NCBI GenBank assembly: GCA_025462865.1
Contig: JAOAPI010000106.1
Span: 1 to 64,000 of the forward strand
DNA: 64,000 nt
Direction of reading: 5' to 3'
DNA from: Candidatus Sulfotelmatobacter sp.
Lineage (GTDB): Bacteria; Acidobacteriota; Terriglobia; Terriglobales; Acidobacteriaceae
Shown here piece by piece: positions 41,083 through 50,572 of this stretch; position 1 is the first letter of the stretch; every line of letters starts with the position of its first letter. The position numbers were made by a program, and so were the translations under genes. Under the pieces are notes generated by a model. The model was not told the origin of the DNA. It saw only the letters and a program-made list of their open reading frames with translations, and did no database searches.

Positions 41083-42508
41083 GCTGTAAAATCTCCGGAA
41101 AAGGCTGAGTGTTGGGGGAATATAGAATCGAGGGAGGGACTTCGCCTTCCGGAATGTTGCCGGCAAGCAGGGGCCTGTGGAGTCTGACAAGGCGCGCGGT
41201 CAAAGTCCAAATCGTTTCAATCAAAAGCGAGAGATCCTTCAACACCGAAGGTTGCAGCATGTATTGGAGATCGTGCCGCGTTTTGTCTTCTGAGGGATGC
41301 TGCTCGCGAAGGCCGCGCACCTGTGCCAATCCGGTCATTCCCGGCTTCACGGACAGGCGCTGTTCCTGCCAGGCAGAATAGCAGTGGGCACGCTCCGGAC
41401 CTTCCGGGCGAGGCCCCACTAAGCTCATGTCTCCCCGAATAACATTCCAGAACTGCGGCAGTTCGGAAATGCTCAGCTGCCAGAGCATTCGCTCGAATCG
41501 TGAACTGGTTTGCGTGTCTCGCTCCACGTTGAGCCGCAGCATGGAGAACCGGACTCCGCGCCAGCCAATACGCCGTTCCCATCGGAAGGCGCTTCCAGTT
41601 GAAATACGCAAGAGCGCGGCACACACCAAAACGACTGGCGCCGAGGCTGCAGCCAGAACAGTCCCCAACCCGATATCCAAGACCCGTTTGCCAATTCGTG
41701 CTGATACCGGCGCCGTTTCCCCTAATTGTAGTAACGGCAAACCTCCAAGATCCAACAGCCGAGGACATGAAAGATAGAGTTCGTAAGGTTGCGGCACCAG
41801 GCTGACGCGAATGGCTTGCTGACGGCAGAGAGCAACCAGGTTGAGAATTTCGGTGGAGACGGGTGTATGTGCCATCACCAGTTCGTCCACGTCATGCTGC
41901 CGCAGCAGGGTAATAACGTCCATGGTTGACACAGTCGCTGGACCTGCGACAGCGCCCCGTATGGGGCGAGGCGAAGGAATCTCTCCTCCCGGACAGAGAA
42001 ATCCGATCACTTTGCACAGCAGCTCTGGATGATTGCTGAATTTCACCGCCAGTTCACCCGCCAAACGGTCAGAACCAAGAATGACGACGCGATGGACATT
42101 CCCAGTCTGATATTTCCGGAGCACGGTCCGCAGCGTCAACCCGCGGATAATGAGAAACCCAATCAGGAGAAACAGGGAAAAAACGCTGAGTGTGACTCTG
42201 CCTAAGTACCGCTCAGACACATTCTCGACTGCGAGCAGGAGCACCATCAGCAGGGCGATCGCCAGCAGGAGATGCGAAAGCAGAGCTGAAAGTCGCCATC
42301 CTCCTCGAAAACCATCCAAATGCAGGTTTTCCGAAAGCAAGATCCATGCAACGACCGTGCAAACGACATAGACGGTAAAGTTGGATGGGTTTAGGGGAAG
42401 CTGGCTGCAGTGCAGACCCGAGCAGAGTGATTGCTCAGCCGCCAGCGCCGCCGGAATCCATGCCAAGTCCGCCGCCAGAATACGATTGCGAAGCTGCTCT
42501 ACTTTCAT
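41051..42508 (-). CDS. Polyprenyl-phosphate sugar-1-phosphate transferase, long form lacking the Asp nucleophile
   Basis: 485 residues. Four N-terminal membrane helices (~40-130), a Rossmann-like CoA-binding domain (VVILGSDRLAGELAVKF), a further helix and the transferase catalytic domain (GDMSLVGPRPEGPERA, LSVKPGMTGLAQVRG). Enzymes of this class have Asp-Glu in SLDELPQ, the Asp forming the phospho-intermediate. Here the segment is SISELPQFW: residue 348 is Ser (codon at 41465-41467) and Glu349 remains. The usual KFRSM segment is also altered (MLRLNV). The protein may be inactive, regulatory or mechanistically different. A second, intact transferase lies at 44509-45177. The tail after ~440 (EGEVPPSILYSPNTQPF) is poorly conserved. 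Confidence 0.85.
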   Translation of the reverse strand: MKVEQLRNRILAADLAWIPAALAAEQSLCSGLHCSQLPLNPSNFTVYVVCTVVAWILLSENLHLDGFRGGWRLSALLSHLLLAIALLMVLLLAVENVSERYLGRVTLSVFSLFLLIGFLIIRGLTLRTVLRKYQTGNVHRVVILGSDRLAGELAVKFSNHPELLCKVIGFLCPGGEIPSPRPIRGAVAGPATVSTMDVITLLRQHDVDELVMAHTPVSTEILNLVALCRQQAIRVSLVPQPYELYLSCPRLLDLGGLPLLQLGETAPVSARIGKRVLDIGLGTVLAAASAPVVLVCAALLRISTGSAFRWERRIGWRGVRFSMLRLNVERDTQTSSRFERMLWQLSISELPQFWNVIRGDMSLVGPRPEGPERAHCYSAWQEQRLSVKPGMTGLAQVRGLREQHPSEDKTRHDLQYMLQPSVLKDLSLLIETIWTLTARLVRLHRPLLAGNIPEGEVPPSILYSPNTQPFPEILQHAHRTQSGSD

Positions 42509-42601
42509 TGTCTGCGGTTCTTGTGGCTTAGTAGGTGCTCTTTATTAAGTGCGGATACTTGCAAACGTGGTTATCGAGTCGCAAATATCCGGCCGCGGTC
42601 G

Positions 42602-43249
42602 TTACCGAGAAATGCGATTCGGCGGTTGCGCGGGAACCGGGCCAATCAGGGGAAGTGCAGCGCCGGTTCGATTCATCTCCTGAATCTCATGCCTCAGGAC
42701 GCGAAACACGGAGTGCGAAATTGAAAGATGCAAATCTTCGATGATCTGCATGTTTTTCGATGGGACCACCACGCATACATCGCAGAGCTCCTTCATTTTT
42801 CCGCCCTGAAAGCCTGTGATACCCGCGGTGGCCGCCCCAGCGCGGCGAGCGAACTTGAGAGCGGCGAGGATATTGGGAGAGTTCCCGCTTGCGCTGATCG
42901 CACAAGCGACGTCACCGGGTTGCAGCAGGTTTTCCAACTGCTCGGAGAAAACGTTTTCATAACGCGTATCGTTGGCCCATGCGGTAATTAAAGCAATATT
43001 GTCGGTCAGAGCCATCGCACGCAAGCGCCGGCCCGCGCCGGGAGCGGTTCCTTTTCCCAGATCGCAGGCCATGTGCGAAGCCAGTGAAGCGCTTCCTCCA
43101 TTGCCGAAAAGGAAAATAGTTCGTCCCCGGTCGTAGGCCTGCAGAAATACTTTAATCAGATTGTCGATCGCGGCTATCGGTAGTTTTTGGATAGTAGCGG
43201 ACAACTGCTCTAGATATGAAGGAACGTCGAATGTTATAAGGGTGCTCAT
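42602..43249 (-). CDS. gmhA: Sedoheptulose-7-phosphate isomerase (SIS domain)
   Basis: 215 residues. SIS-fold isomerase converting sedoheptulose-7-phosphate to D-glycero-D-manno-heptose-7-phosphate. FLFGNGGSASLASHMACDL, AMALTDNIALITAWANDTRYE (shown by its first part) and ISASGNSPNILAALKFAR are characteristic of GmhA, as is QIIEDLHLSISHSVF near the C-terminus. It lies within the same leftward cluster as HddA and HddC, giving three of the four GDP-heptose steps. The last ~20 residues (PVPAQPPNRISR) are an extension. Confidence 0.88.
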   Translation of the reverse strand: MSTLITFDVPSYLEQLSATIQKLPIAAIDNLIKVFLQAYDRGRTIFLFGNGGSASLASHMACDLGKGTAPGAGRRLRAMALTDNIALITAWANDTRYENVFSEQLENLLQPGDVACAISASGNSPNILAALKFARRAGAATAGITGFQGGKMKELCDVCVVVPSKNMQIIEDLHLSISHSVFRVLRHEIQEMNRTGAALPLIGPVPAQPPNRISR

Positions 43250-43346
43250 GAGATGGCTATGTCGTACAGGTCGTTACGCTAAGACCGTTGGTGAATATTG
43301 CTGCAAACCGAGGGTCAACGATAAAACGGCAGAAAGGGTCACGATA

Positions 43347-44459
43347 CTAATTTTCTGCGCTAAGAAGGACTCCGGCGGCGCGCATCTCGGCGGCAGCGTC
43401 CGGCAATCGCGCCGGGATGCCGCCGGAACTCTCGATCCACTCGACGAAATCGTTGAGTATCACTGCCAGCGGGCGTTGCGGCTTCCACCCAAGATGCATA
43501 AGCTTCTTGATACTGGAAACACTGTGCCGGTTGTCGCCCCTCCGGTACTCGTTCGAGACATCAATGTCTGCGAGGCTGGGAATGCGTGCCAGCACATTAC
43601 GTGCATAGTCGAGAATGGTGGTGGAGCTTCCACTGCCAACATTAAATGACTGCCCGTTCGCCTCATCCTTTTCTAATACCATCATGTTGGCCTCGACGAC
43701 GTCATCGACGTGCACAAAGTCGCGGGTCTGATGGCCATCTTCGTAAATGACGAGAGGAAGATTCTGCAAAGCCCGGCTGCAGAAGATGCGACATACGCCG
43801 GAGTAATGGTTGTAAAGCGATTGCCTCTTGCCCTGCGTGATCGAATAACGCAGCGCCACTGTCGGGATGCCATGCAACCATCCCAGACCCAGAGCGGTTT
43901 TCTCCTGCGCCAGTTTTGAGACGGCATACTGGTTATAGGGATTGTTGCAGCGCTCCTCGAGCGGCATAGGCTGAGCCACTGACAGACACGAGGGACATAT
44001 TACTTCCCACTCGCCCCTCTTTAGCTGCCGCGAAGCACGCGGGATGGGCTGAAAGTCGCCATGATCGATGCAGCGGTACTGGCCCTCGCCATAGACAGCT
44101 TGCGAGGACGCTACAATAACTTTTTTCACCGGCAAACGATGCCCGATGATCAACTCGAAAAGCAGTGCCGTACTCACAGCATTCACCCGCAGAAAGCGGG
44201 AGAAATCCGGCATGTAATCCTGATAGGCGGCCTGATGAGAAACGATGTCGACGCCACGCAGGGCAGAGAGTAAAACATCACGATGGGTAACGTCGCCATG
44301 AATAAATTCCGCGGCAGGCGGCACATAACTCGGCCGCCCACAGGGATGGACTCTGGCTTCGAGACTGTCGAGTATCCGTACTTGAAAACCCTCCCGAAGA
44401 AACCGGTCGGCCAGGTGCCCTCCGATGAAACCCGCACCACCGGTAATGAGAACGCGCAT
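43347..44459 (-). CDS. NAD-dependent sugar epimerase/dehydratase with CxxC motif
   Basis: About 370 residues, extended SDR. VLITGGAGFIGGHLADRF binds NAD, VASSQAVYGEGQY holds the catalytic Ser, NQYAVSKLAQE is YxxxK, and DFVHVDDVV follows. An inserted segment EVICPSCLSVAQPMPLEERC has CPSC plus a third Cys, possibly a metal or structural site, as I recall for some rhamnose 4-epimerase-like enzymes. I took the ATG at 44459 (MRVLITGG); an upstream start adds nine residues. It is probably a 4-epimerase of a nucleotide-activated hexose, feeding one of the glycosyltransferases. Substrate unknown. Confidence 0.83.
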   Translation of the reverse strand: MRVLITGGAGFIGGHLADRFLREGFQVRILDSLEARVHPCGRPSYVPPAAEFIHGDVTHRDVLLSALRGVDIVSHQAAYQDYMPDFSRFLRVNAVSTALLFELIIGHRLPVKKVIVASSQAVYGEGQYRCIDHGDFQPIPRASRQLKRGEWEVICPSCLSVAQPMPLEERCNNPYNQYAVSKLAQEKTALGLGWLHGIPTVALRYSITQGKRQSLYNHYSGVCRIFCSRALQNLPLVIYEDGHQTRDFVHVDDVVEANMMVLEKDEANGQSFNVGSGSSTTILDYARNVLARIPSLADIDVSNEYRRGDNRHSVSSIKKLMHLGWKPQRPLAVILNDFVEWIESSGGIPARLPDAAAEMRAAGVLLSAEN

Positions 44460-44508
44460 GATTTTAAGGAACTCCTTGGGGTGCACTTACCTTGCCGCGA
44501 GCGCTGAG

Positions 44509-45177
44509 TTACTTGCCGGAACCAGAGAACACCGCCGCCACGGTTCGGAACAAAATCGTAGTATCCAGCCATAGCGACCAGCGCCGGATGTATTCGAGGT
44601 CGAGCCGCACCCACTCGTCGAAAGCGCTGATCTGATTCCGTCCACTTACCTGCCACAAACCCGTGATCCCAGGTTTGACCGAGAGCTTTTGTCTCTGATA
44701 GCCAGTGAAGCGCTCGTATTCACTAACCAACGGAGGTCGAGGGCCTACCAGGCTCATGTCCCCTTTAAGAACGCTGCAGAGCTGTGGGAGTTCATCCAAA
44801 CTGTAGCGGCGCATCCATTTTCCCGTCTGGGTTACACGTGGATCGTTGGTAATTTTGAAGACCGGTCCGGTCATTTCGTTGCAGGCTTCAAGTTTGTCCT
44901 TGAGATCATCGGCATTGCGGACCATGGATCTGAACTTGAAGCTTAGGAAAGGCCTGCCTCCTCTCCCCACCACTCGCCAACGGTAAAATATTTCCCCCTG
45001 AGAGCTACGTTTGACCGCGATGGCCAGAACCAGAAATAGCGGAGAGAGCACGATCAGCAACGAACCGGCACCGAGAATGTCGATCGCGCGTTTCAGGCCT
45101 TGCCAGAACTTGCTTTTCCAGAGCGGAGAAAAAACCACGCCGCTGTCATCGAATGTCTTGACTCCAAAGCTAGCCAT
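44509..45177 (-). CDS. Polyprenyl-phosphate sugar-1-phosphate transferase, short form (WcaJ/WbaP catalytic domain)
   Basis: 222 residues. One membrane segment (AIDILGAGSLLIVLSPLFLV) is followed by the catalytic domain with SFKFRSM, RRYSLDELPQLCSVLKGDMS (Asp128-Glu129 dyad intact), LVGPRPPLVSEYERF and KPGITGLWQVSGRN. It transfers a sugar-1-phosphate from a nucleotide sugar to undecaprenyl phosphate, starting the repeat unit on the cytoplasmic face. It is likely the active initiating enzyme of this cluster, in contrast to the larger homologue at 41051-42508. Its frame ends at TAC-rich ISGSGK-like FSGSGK. Confidence 0.9.
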   Translation of the reverse strand: MASFGVKTFDDSGVVFSPLWKSKFWQGLKRAIDILGAGSLLIVLSPLFLVLAIAVKRSSQGEIFYRWRVVGRGGRPFLSFKFRSMVRNADDLKDKLEACNEMTGPVFKITNDPRVTQTGKWMRRYSLDELPQLCSVLKGDMSLVGPRPPLVSEYERFTGYQRQKLSVKPGITGLWQVSGRNQISAFDEWVRLDLEYIRRWSLWLDTTILFRTVAAVFSGSGK

Positions 45178-45236
45178 GCTTATCTCTCAATCGCAAAAGC
45201 AGTATGACGCGTGGGCTGCCGCCCGGGAAGGCCGCC

Positions 45237-46631
45237 TCAGCCGGTGGCGGCGAACTCAAGCAACTCCTGTTCAAAACGAAACAGGACAACTTCTTTTTCC
45301 AGTTCGGAAACAGCATATTCCCGGGCCCTTCTTCCCATCTCCTCCCGCCCGCGGCGGTCATGGGCAAGCTGCTCGACCGCGTTAGCGAAGCCTGCGGCAT
45401 CTCCCGGATCGACAACCATTCCTCGGCCTTCGACCGCTTGAGCGAGTTGCGTGCCGGCATGAGCCGTGGCCACCACAGGCCGCCCGCTGGCGAACATGCC
45501 GGTCAGTTTGGACGGCATGACCAGATCCGCGGCATCCGCTTTTTGCGGTAACAGATGAATGTCAGCCAGGTTGAGCAGATCGTTGAGGCGTTCCAAGGGT
45601 TGCAGCGGAATCCACTGCACGTTAGCCAGTGAGCCCGTAAGATTTGCCAGCGCGGATCTGCCGGGGCCCTCTCCGCAAAACACGAAGCGCAACCGGCTGT
45701 TCGCCGACACTCGGGTGGCGGCTTCCGCCATAATTTCTAATCCTTGCTTCCGTGCCATAGTTCCCGCGTACAGCGCAACTGTCTCCTCTCGAGCGATGCC
45801 CAACTCTGCGCGCAACGGACTCGGTTGGGACAACGGATAGATCGCATTGGTATCGACCCAGTTGGGAAAGAGACGGCAAGCGGACGCTGGGACATTTTTC
45901 TGTGCCAGCTTGCCCAGCATTTTCCCGGAAATGGTGGAAACCCGGCCAAAGGCCGACATCAATTTTCTTTCCGCGAATCCGATTGCCCGCCGAAGGGAGG
46001 CGGAGCGCAGTAGTCCTAATTCGAAGCCGGCGTCAGCCTCAAAATCCTGCAGATGCAGCCATGTACCGGCACCGCAGAAACGCGCGCTCAGCCATGCCGC
46101 AGGCAGGCAAAAGAGTGTGGGTTCGATCACCATGACTACGTCAGGCTTCCAGGCGATCTGCCATAGCATGACTGGAAAACTCGCGAGCGCAAAACTCGCA
46201 AGATGCAAAATGCGTTTTGCGGCCGAGGGCCGCAGCGGAACCCAGAGAGGGCATCGCAACACCCTCAAACGTCCAGTGACCGGTTCGCGGCGCGATCCCG
46301 GCGGCGCTGCAAGCATCACACCCGATCTTGCCGCGTCCCGTTCAAGCAAACGATCTATCGCTCGTTGGTCCGAGTGCCTTGAAGCGGCTTGGGTGAACGA
46401 AGTCCTCACGAGGGAGGCATCGCTTGGCTCGTTCCGGCAGATGGAATCCTCGCTTGCGTAACGCCAAGACGAGAACTCCGCAGCAACCTTCCACTGTGGA
46501 TTAAAGGGCGGCGCGGTGACGGCTTTCACGTCATGGCCGCGGCCTGCCAGCCAGTAGGCCATCTCTCCTGTATATTTGCCGACCCCGACCAATTCAGGAG
46601 CGAAATTAAGGCCGTGAATCAGGATACGCAC
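45237..46631 (-). CDS. GT4 glycosyltransferase, WcaI/WbuB-like
   Basis: 464 residues. GT-B fold with the WcaI/WbuB-type N-terminus (ILIHGLNFAPELVGVGKYTGEM) and C-terminal nucleotide-sugar motif (ALYAGTMARKQGLEIM, FVFCGEGPGR, LPQKADAADLVMPSKLTGMFASG, shown in part). The start is a GTG overlapping the end of fcl by 13 bp, so translation is coupled. Residues ~60-120 (SSWRYASEDSICRNE to GSRREPVTG) are an insertion relative to the family. WcaI-type enzymes commonly add fucose in colanic acid, which fits the adjacent gmd and fcl genes. Confidence 0.88.
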   Translation of the reverse strand: MRILIHGLNFAPELVGVGKYTGEMAYWLAGRGHDVKAVTAPPFNPQWKVAAEFSSWRYASEDSICRNEPSDASLVRTSFTQAASRHSDQRAIDRLLERDAARSGVMLAAPPGSRREPVTGRLRVLRCPLWVPLRPSAAKRILHLASFALASFPVMLWQIAWKPDVVMVIEPTLFCLPAAWLSARFCGAGTWLHLQDFEADAGFELGLLRSASLRRAIGFAERKLMSAFGRVSTISGKMLGKLAQKNVPASACRLFPNWVDTNAIYPLSQPSPLRAELGIAREETVALYAGTMARKQGLEIMAEAATRVSANSRLRFVFCGEGPGRSALANLTGSLANVQWIPLQPLERLNDLLNLADIHLLPQKADAADLVMPSKLTGMFASGRPVVATAHAGTQLAQAVEGRGMVVDPGDAAGFANAVEQLAHDRRGREEMGRRAREYAVSELEKEVVLFRFEQELLEFAATG

Positions 46632-47635
46632 TGGGTCACTGGGGTGGACGGACCGCCGCCTCCCGGCCGGAGTTGAGTTGCCCGGGAACAGAAATCGTCA
46701 TACGTTTGCCGAAGCCCTTCCCGCAAGCTGATCCGCGGCTTCCAGCCCAGGGCAGCCAGGCGGCCAACATCCAGCAACTTTCGCGGCGTACCATCCGGCT
46801 TTGAGGCATCGAAGATAAAGGTAGGAGCGATTCCCACGATTTCGGCTACCAGTTCCGCAATTTCCCTTACCGTCATATCTTCGCCGCAGCCTACGTTTAC
46901 CAGCGGCGGCAGATCCTCCTGGCCCGCCAGTTGTTGAAAGGGTTCCGGCGGCAAATTCATCAGGAAGATGCAGGCATCGGCGGCGTCCTCGCTGTGCAGA
47001 AATTCCCGCCGCGGGGTTCCGGTTCCCCAAATTACGACTTCGTTGAGGCCCTTTGTTTTCGCCTCGTGCATTTTGCGGATCAATGCCGGGATCAAATGCG
47101 AATGGTTGGGATCGTAGCGGTCACCCGGGCCGTATAAGTTGGTTGGCATGGCCGCCACGAAACGAGTGCCGTGCTGACGGTTGTAGGCCCAGCCCATTTC
47201 CATGCCTGCAATTTTCGCCACCGCGTACGCGCGGTTGCTTGGCTCGAGCGGCCCGCCGAGCCATGATTCTTCCCGCAGCGGCTGCGGCGCGCGCTTGGGA
47301 TAAATGCAACTGGAGCCGAGGAACAGAATCCGCTCCACCCCACTGCGGCAGGAATCGTCGATGACATTTGTCTGAATCCGCAAATTGTCGAAGATAAAAT
47401 CCGCGGGAAGCGTCTGGTTCGCGAAGATCCCGCCGACTTTAGCCGCAGCCAGAAACACATAGCGAGGACGATTCTCCGAAAAGAAATCCCGCACCGCACC
47501 CGCATCGCGGAGATCCAGTTCGGCGCGGGTCCGCAACAGCAGATTGTGATATCCCGCCGCCTTCAATCGCCGCACCAGCGCGGAGCCTACCAGGCCGGTG
47601 TGTCCGGCAACGAAAATCTTGTCGGAGAGGTCCAT
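46619..47635 (-). CDS. fcl: GDP-L-fucose synthase (GDP-4-keto-6-deoxymannose 3,5-epimerase/reductase)
   Basis: 338 residues, extended SDR. IFVAGHTGLVGSALVRRL, FLAAAKVGGI, FLGSSCIYPKRAPQP and RAYAVAKIAGMEM (YxxxK) with NLYGPGDRYDPNHSHLIPAL are diagnostic. It uses NADPH to turn the Gmd product into GDP-L-fucose. It lies 13 bp after gmd in the same leftward unit. With a GDP-heptose pathway in the same cluster, a homologous reaction giving GDP-6-deoxyheptose is possible, as known from DmhA/DmhB systems. The last 20 residues (RPGGGGPSTPVTQ) are an unconserved tail overlapping the next gene. Confidence 0.93.
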   Translation of the reverse strand: MDLSDKIFVAGHTGLVGSALVRRLKAAGYHNLLLRTRAELDLRDAGAVRDFFSENRPRYVFLAAAKVGGIFANQTLPADFIFDNLRIQTNVIDDSCRSGVERILFLGSSCIYPKRAPQPLREESWLGGPLEPSNRAYAVAKIAGMEMGWAYNRQHGTRFVAAMPTNLYGPGDRYDPNHSHLIPALIRKMHEAKTKGLNEVVIWGTGTPRREFLHSEDAADACIFLMNLPPEPFQQLAGQEDLPPLVNVGCGEDMTVREIAELVAEIVGIAPTFIFDASKPDGTPRKLLDVGRLAALGWKPRISLREGLRQTYDDFCSRATQLRPGGGGPSTPVTQCVS

Positions 47636-47648
47636 GACTTACTTTGGG

Positions 47649-48731
47649 TTATTCGTGATACTCGTAGACTTTGTACCCGGAGGTTTTCATCAGCTTGTCG
47701 CGCTCCGCGGTTTGCAGGTCTGCGGTCACCATTTCCCGCACTAATTCGCGAAACGTGACCTTCGGCTGCCAACCCAGTTTGATTCTTGCCTTGTCGGCAA
47801 CTCCAATCAGAGAATCCACCTCGGCAGGCCGCAGATAGCGAGGATCGATCTGCACAATGCACCGGCCCCGGGAGTTATAGCCTTTCTCGTGGGAACCGCT
47901 GCCCCTCCAGTGCAGCGAAATGCCAACTTCCTCCGCCGCAGTCTCAACGAACTCGCGGATGGAGTGTTGTTCTCCCGTGGCAATCACGAAATCTTCAGCT
48001 TCCTCCTGCTGCAGCATCAGCCACTGCATTTCCACGTAGTCGCGGGCATGGCCCCAGTCCCTGCGGGCCTCGAGATTTCCCAGGTAAAGACAATCCTGCA
48101 ATCCTATCTTGATGCGCGCCAGAGCGCGCGTTATCTTGCGCGTCACGAAAGTCTCACCCCGCACCGGCGATTCGTGATTGAACAAAATTCCATTGCAAGC
48201 ATACATTCCATAGGCTTCGCGGTAGTTTACCGTAATCCAGAATGCATATAGCTTGGCGACCCCATACGGAGATCGTGGATGGAACGGCGTGCGTTCCGTT
48301 TGCGGCGTTTCAGCCACCAAACCGTACAGCTCGGAGGTTGAAGCCTGATAGAAGCGGACACTTTTTTCGAGCCCCAGCACCCGCACCGCATCCAGCAGCC
48401 GCAGTGTTCCGAGCCCGTCGGCGTTGGCGGTGTATTCTGGCTGCTCAAACGAAACGGCAACGTGACTTTGGGCCGCCAGATTGTAAATCTCATCTGGATG
48501 AACCTTCTCAACGACGCGAATCAGACTATTGGCGTCGGTCATGTCGCCGTAGTGAAGAAAAAAACGGCGGTCGGGAACGTGCGGGTCTTCATAAAGATGG
48601 TCAACCCGTTCGGTATTCAACAAGGAACTCCGCCGTTTGATGCCATGCACCTGGTATCCCCTGGTCAGTAGGAACTCGGCAAGGTAAGAGCCGTCCTGTC
48701 CGGTAATGCCGGTAATTAACGCTTTCTTCAT
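47649..48731 (-). CDS. gmd: GDP-mannose 4,6-dehydratase
   Basis: About 360 residues. Makes GDP-4-keto-6-deoxy-D-mannose. [40 protein letters not shown] (partly shown), [34 protein letters not shown] and [13 protein letters not shown] (YxxxK) are family hallmarks, with [12 protein letters not shown] after them. I start at the ATG at 48731 because family members begin at this glycine-rich motif; the frame is open for another 87 codons into the gap to the methyltransferase. The product could go to Fcl (fucose) or to the aminotransferase at 54479 (perosamine-like). Confidence 0.94.
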   Translation of the reverse strand: MKKALITGITGQDGSYLAEFLLTRGYQVHGIKRRSSLLNTERVDHLYEDPHVPDRRFFLHYGDMTDANSLIRVVEKVHPDEIYNLAAQSHVAVSFEQPEYTANADGLGTLRLLDAVRVLGLEKSVRFYQASTSELYGLVAETPQTERTPFHPRSPYGVAKLYAFWITVNYREAYGMYACNGILFNHESPVRGETFVTRKITRALARIKIGLQDCLYLGNLEARRDWGHARDYVEMQWLMLQQEEAEDFVIATGEQHSIREFVETAAEEVGISLHWRGSGSHEKGYNSRGRCIVQIDPRYLRPAEVDSLIGVADKARIKLGWQPKVTFRELVREMVTADLQTAERDKLMKTSGYKVYEYHE

Positions 48732-48802
48732 AAGGCCGGAATCCGATGGATGATTGTGAAGGTATATCTGGGACTCTTCGTCGGTAAGTGACTGTGCCCG
48801 AA

Positions 48803-49816
48803 TCAATCCATTCGAGTAGCGACGGCCACGAGGCAATCTCCATGCCCGCGTCGGTTGCCCCAGTAAAACAGCGGAAATAGCAGCGTGCGGCACAACAGGA
48901 GCAGTCCGAAGATCAGAAATGGATTCCTTAAATATCTGGTCGGCTTGCCCGGACGCGCAAACATGCGCGAGACGATCGAAGAAGCTGCCCACAAAGCCGG
49001 GGTGATCTGCCGTATTTCAATTTGCGAGAAGCCGCTATGCTGCAGCAGGTTTTTCAGCGCGGCGGCAGAGAAGTGTGTGATGTGAAATGGCACGTGCCAG
49101 TTAATCCACCGCCGCCCGAATACGGAGCGCAACCAGCTTTGGCTGTTGGGACAGCTGATCCACACCTGGCCTGTGTGATTTAGCAGCCGGCGAACCGAAA
49201 CCAGCATCGCTTTCGGATCGAGCGAGTGTTCCAGCACGTTCGAGAGTACAGCGACATCGTAAGGAAGCGCCGCAGCGAAATCATCAAGCGGTCCGGTAAA
49301 GACCCGAAACCCCGCTTCGCGTGCAACCGCCGCGGCGGTCTCGTTCAACTCCGTGCCCTCCGCCTGAAAACCATTGCGCGCGTAGTTCTTGAGCGTTCTT
49401 CCTTCATTGCATCCAATATCCAGCAGGCGCCCAGTTCCTTTGCAGGTGTGAAAGGAAATATCTTCATCCACTCGAATCCACAGGCGATAAAGAGGAGACG
49501 AGAAGAACCACTCCCGCAAAATGGTATAGAGAGTACCTCGCTCCCCTGAGAAATTGTAATAACGCTCATAAAGATCCTTCAGCTCGGAGGGAGACGGAAT
49601 CGGAAAGAGCTGTTCGAGCCCGCAGTCGCGGCAGCGCCGGCTTTCATAATCGCCCTCGATTCCGAAGCGGGTATCAAACAAGCCGCTCACCGAGGTTTCC
49701 GTGCGGCCGTTACACAGAACACAGCCATCTCCATCAACAATGGCCACTGTGGGGTCGGCAGCCGGAAAATTCACCGTCGGATACGAAACCGCTCCACTAA
49801 ACTGGCTTTCGCTCAT
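48803..49816 (-). CDS. SAM-dependent methyltransferase with N-terminal zinc ribbon
   Basis: 337 residues. Two Cys pairs near the N-terminus ([10 protein letters not shown] and [14 protein letters not shown]) resemble the zinc-binding head of sugar C- and O-methyltransferases. The class I core follows: [14 protein letters not shown] (SAM-binding motif I), [16 protein letters not shown] and [11 protein letters not shown] hydrophobic C-terminal segment near 300-320 may associate with the membrane. It is likely to methylate a nucleotide sugar or a lipid-linked glycan. Whether it is the C-methyltransferase type is not decidable from the sequence. Confidence 0.84.
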   Translation of the reverse strand: MSESQFSGAVSYPTVNFPAADPTVAIVDGDGCVLCNGRTETSVSGLFDTRFGIEGDYESRRCRDCGLEQLFPIPSPSELKDLYERYYNFSGERGTLYTILREWFFSSPLYRLWIRVDEDISFHTCKGTGRLLDIGCNEGRTLKNYARNGFQAEGTELNETAAAVAREAGFRVFTGPLDDFAAALPYDVAVLSNVLEHSLDPKAMLVSVRRLLNHTGQVWISCPNSQSWLRSVFGRRWINWHVPFHITHFSAAALKNLLQHSGFSQIEIRQITPALWAASSIVSRMFARPGKPTRYLRNPFLIFGLLLLCRTLLFPLFYWGNRRGHGDCLVAVATRMD

Positions 49817-49829
49817 ACTTCGTTCATCG

Positions 49830-50528
49830 TCATGCGTGTAGTTTTTTGCCTTCGATACAGATGCCTGCGCCCTCGAGAACCCTTTCGGGCTCCTCCACTT
49901 CCTCGATTCCCCGAATTTCGCTGCATCGGTATTCCTTCTTCATCACGGAGGCAAAACCGGCGTTTTCGAAGTAATGGCTGAGCGAGTCCGCATCGTACAT
50001 CCACTTATGAGAGTGAAAGTCCTTCCAAAACCCGTAAGCCTTGAACGCCAGATTTCCGCCCGGAGGCTGGGCGCTTCTGAACGCCAGTCTTTCATTCAAC
50101 CAGTCGGCTGGCGCCTGCTCGGATTGTGAGGTGCTTCCGCCATTCGTATTCTTCAGGTAGTTCTGCACCAGGGCATGCAAGTCTGGAACGACGAGTCGCA
50201 GCACCCCGCCGGGCTTAAGAATTCTTCTGCATTCGGCGAGCAGAGTGTCGGCTTCGCTTCGATAAAGGTGTTCGAGCACGTGAGAGCCGTAGACGGCGAA
50301 GAAAGTGTTTTCCTCGAACGGCAGCGGATCTCTCAAGTCATGGACGACTGGGCTCACGTTCCATTGCGCTCCCTGATTGCTGGAATTGATGATTCCGAAT
50401 CGCTGCAATGCCTTCCGCAGGCATTGATGGTGGGTAAACCATGCATTCCAGGAACCGTCCAGGTTCACCAAGCCCGCCGGAGCGTTGGGGCCGCAACCGA
50501 GATTAAGCCTGTCGCCGACATTCATCAT
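49830..50528 (-). CDS. SAM-dependent methyltransferase of the glycan cluster
   Basis: 232 residues. Begins almost directly with SAM motif I (DRLNLGCGPNAPAGLVNLDG), then LPFEENTFFAVYGSHVLEHL, RRILKPGGVLRLVVPDL and a SHKWMYDADSLSHYF segment common in polysaccharide-cluster methyltransferases. Two adjacent Met codons begin the frame. It lies 14 bp upstream of the zinc-ribbon methyltransferase and 45 bp after the polymerase. It probably modifies a sugar of the repeat unit or caps the chain; substrate unknown. Confidence 0.82.
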   Translation of the reverse strand: MMNVGDRLNLGCGPNAPAGLVNLDGSWNAWFTHHQCLRKALQRFGIINSSNQGAQWNVSPVVHDLRDPLPFEENTFFAVYGSHVLEHLYRSEADTLLAECRRILKPGGVLRLVVPDLHALVQNYLKNTNGGSTSQSEQAPADWLNERLAFRSAQPPGGNLAFKAYGFWKDFHSHKWMYDADSLSHYFENAGFASVMKKEYRCSEIRGIEEVEEPERVLEGAGICIEGKKLHA

Positions 50529-50572
50529 TTAATTTTCCTGGCTATGTATCGAGGAGCAATCGCGCACAGCGG

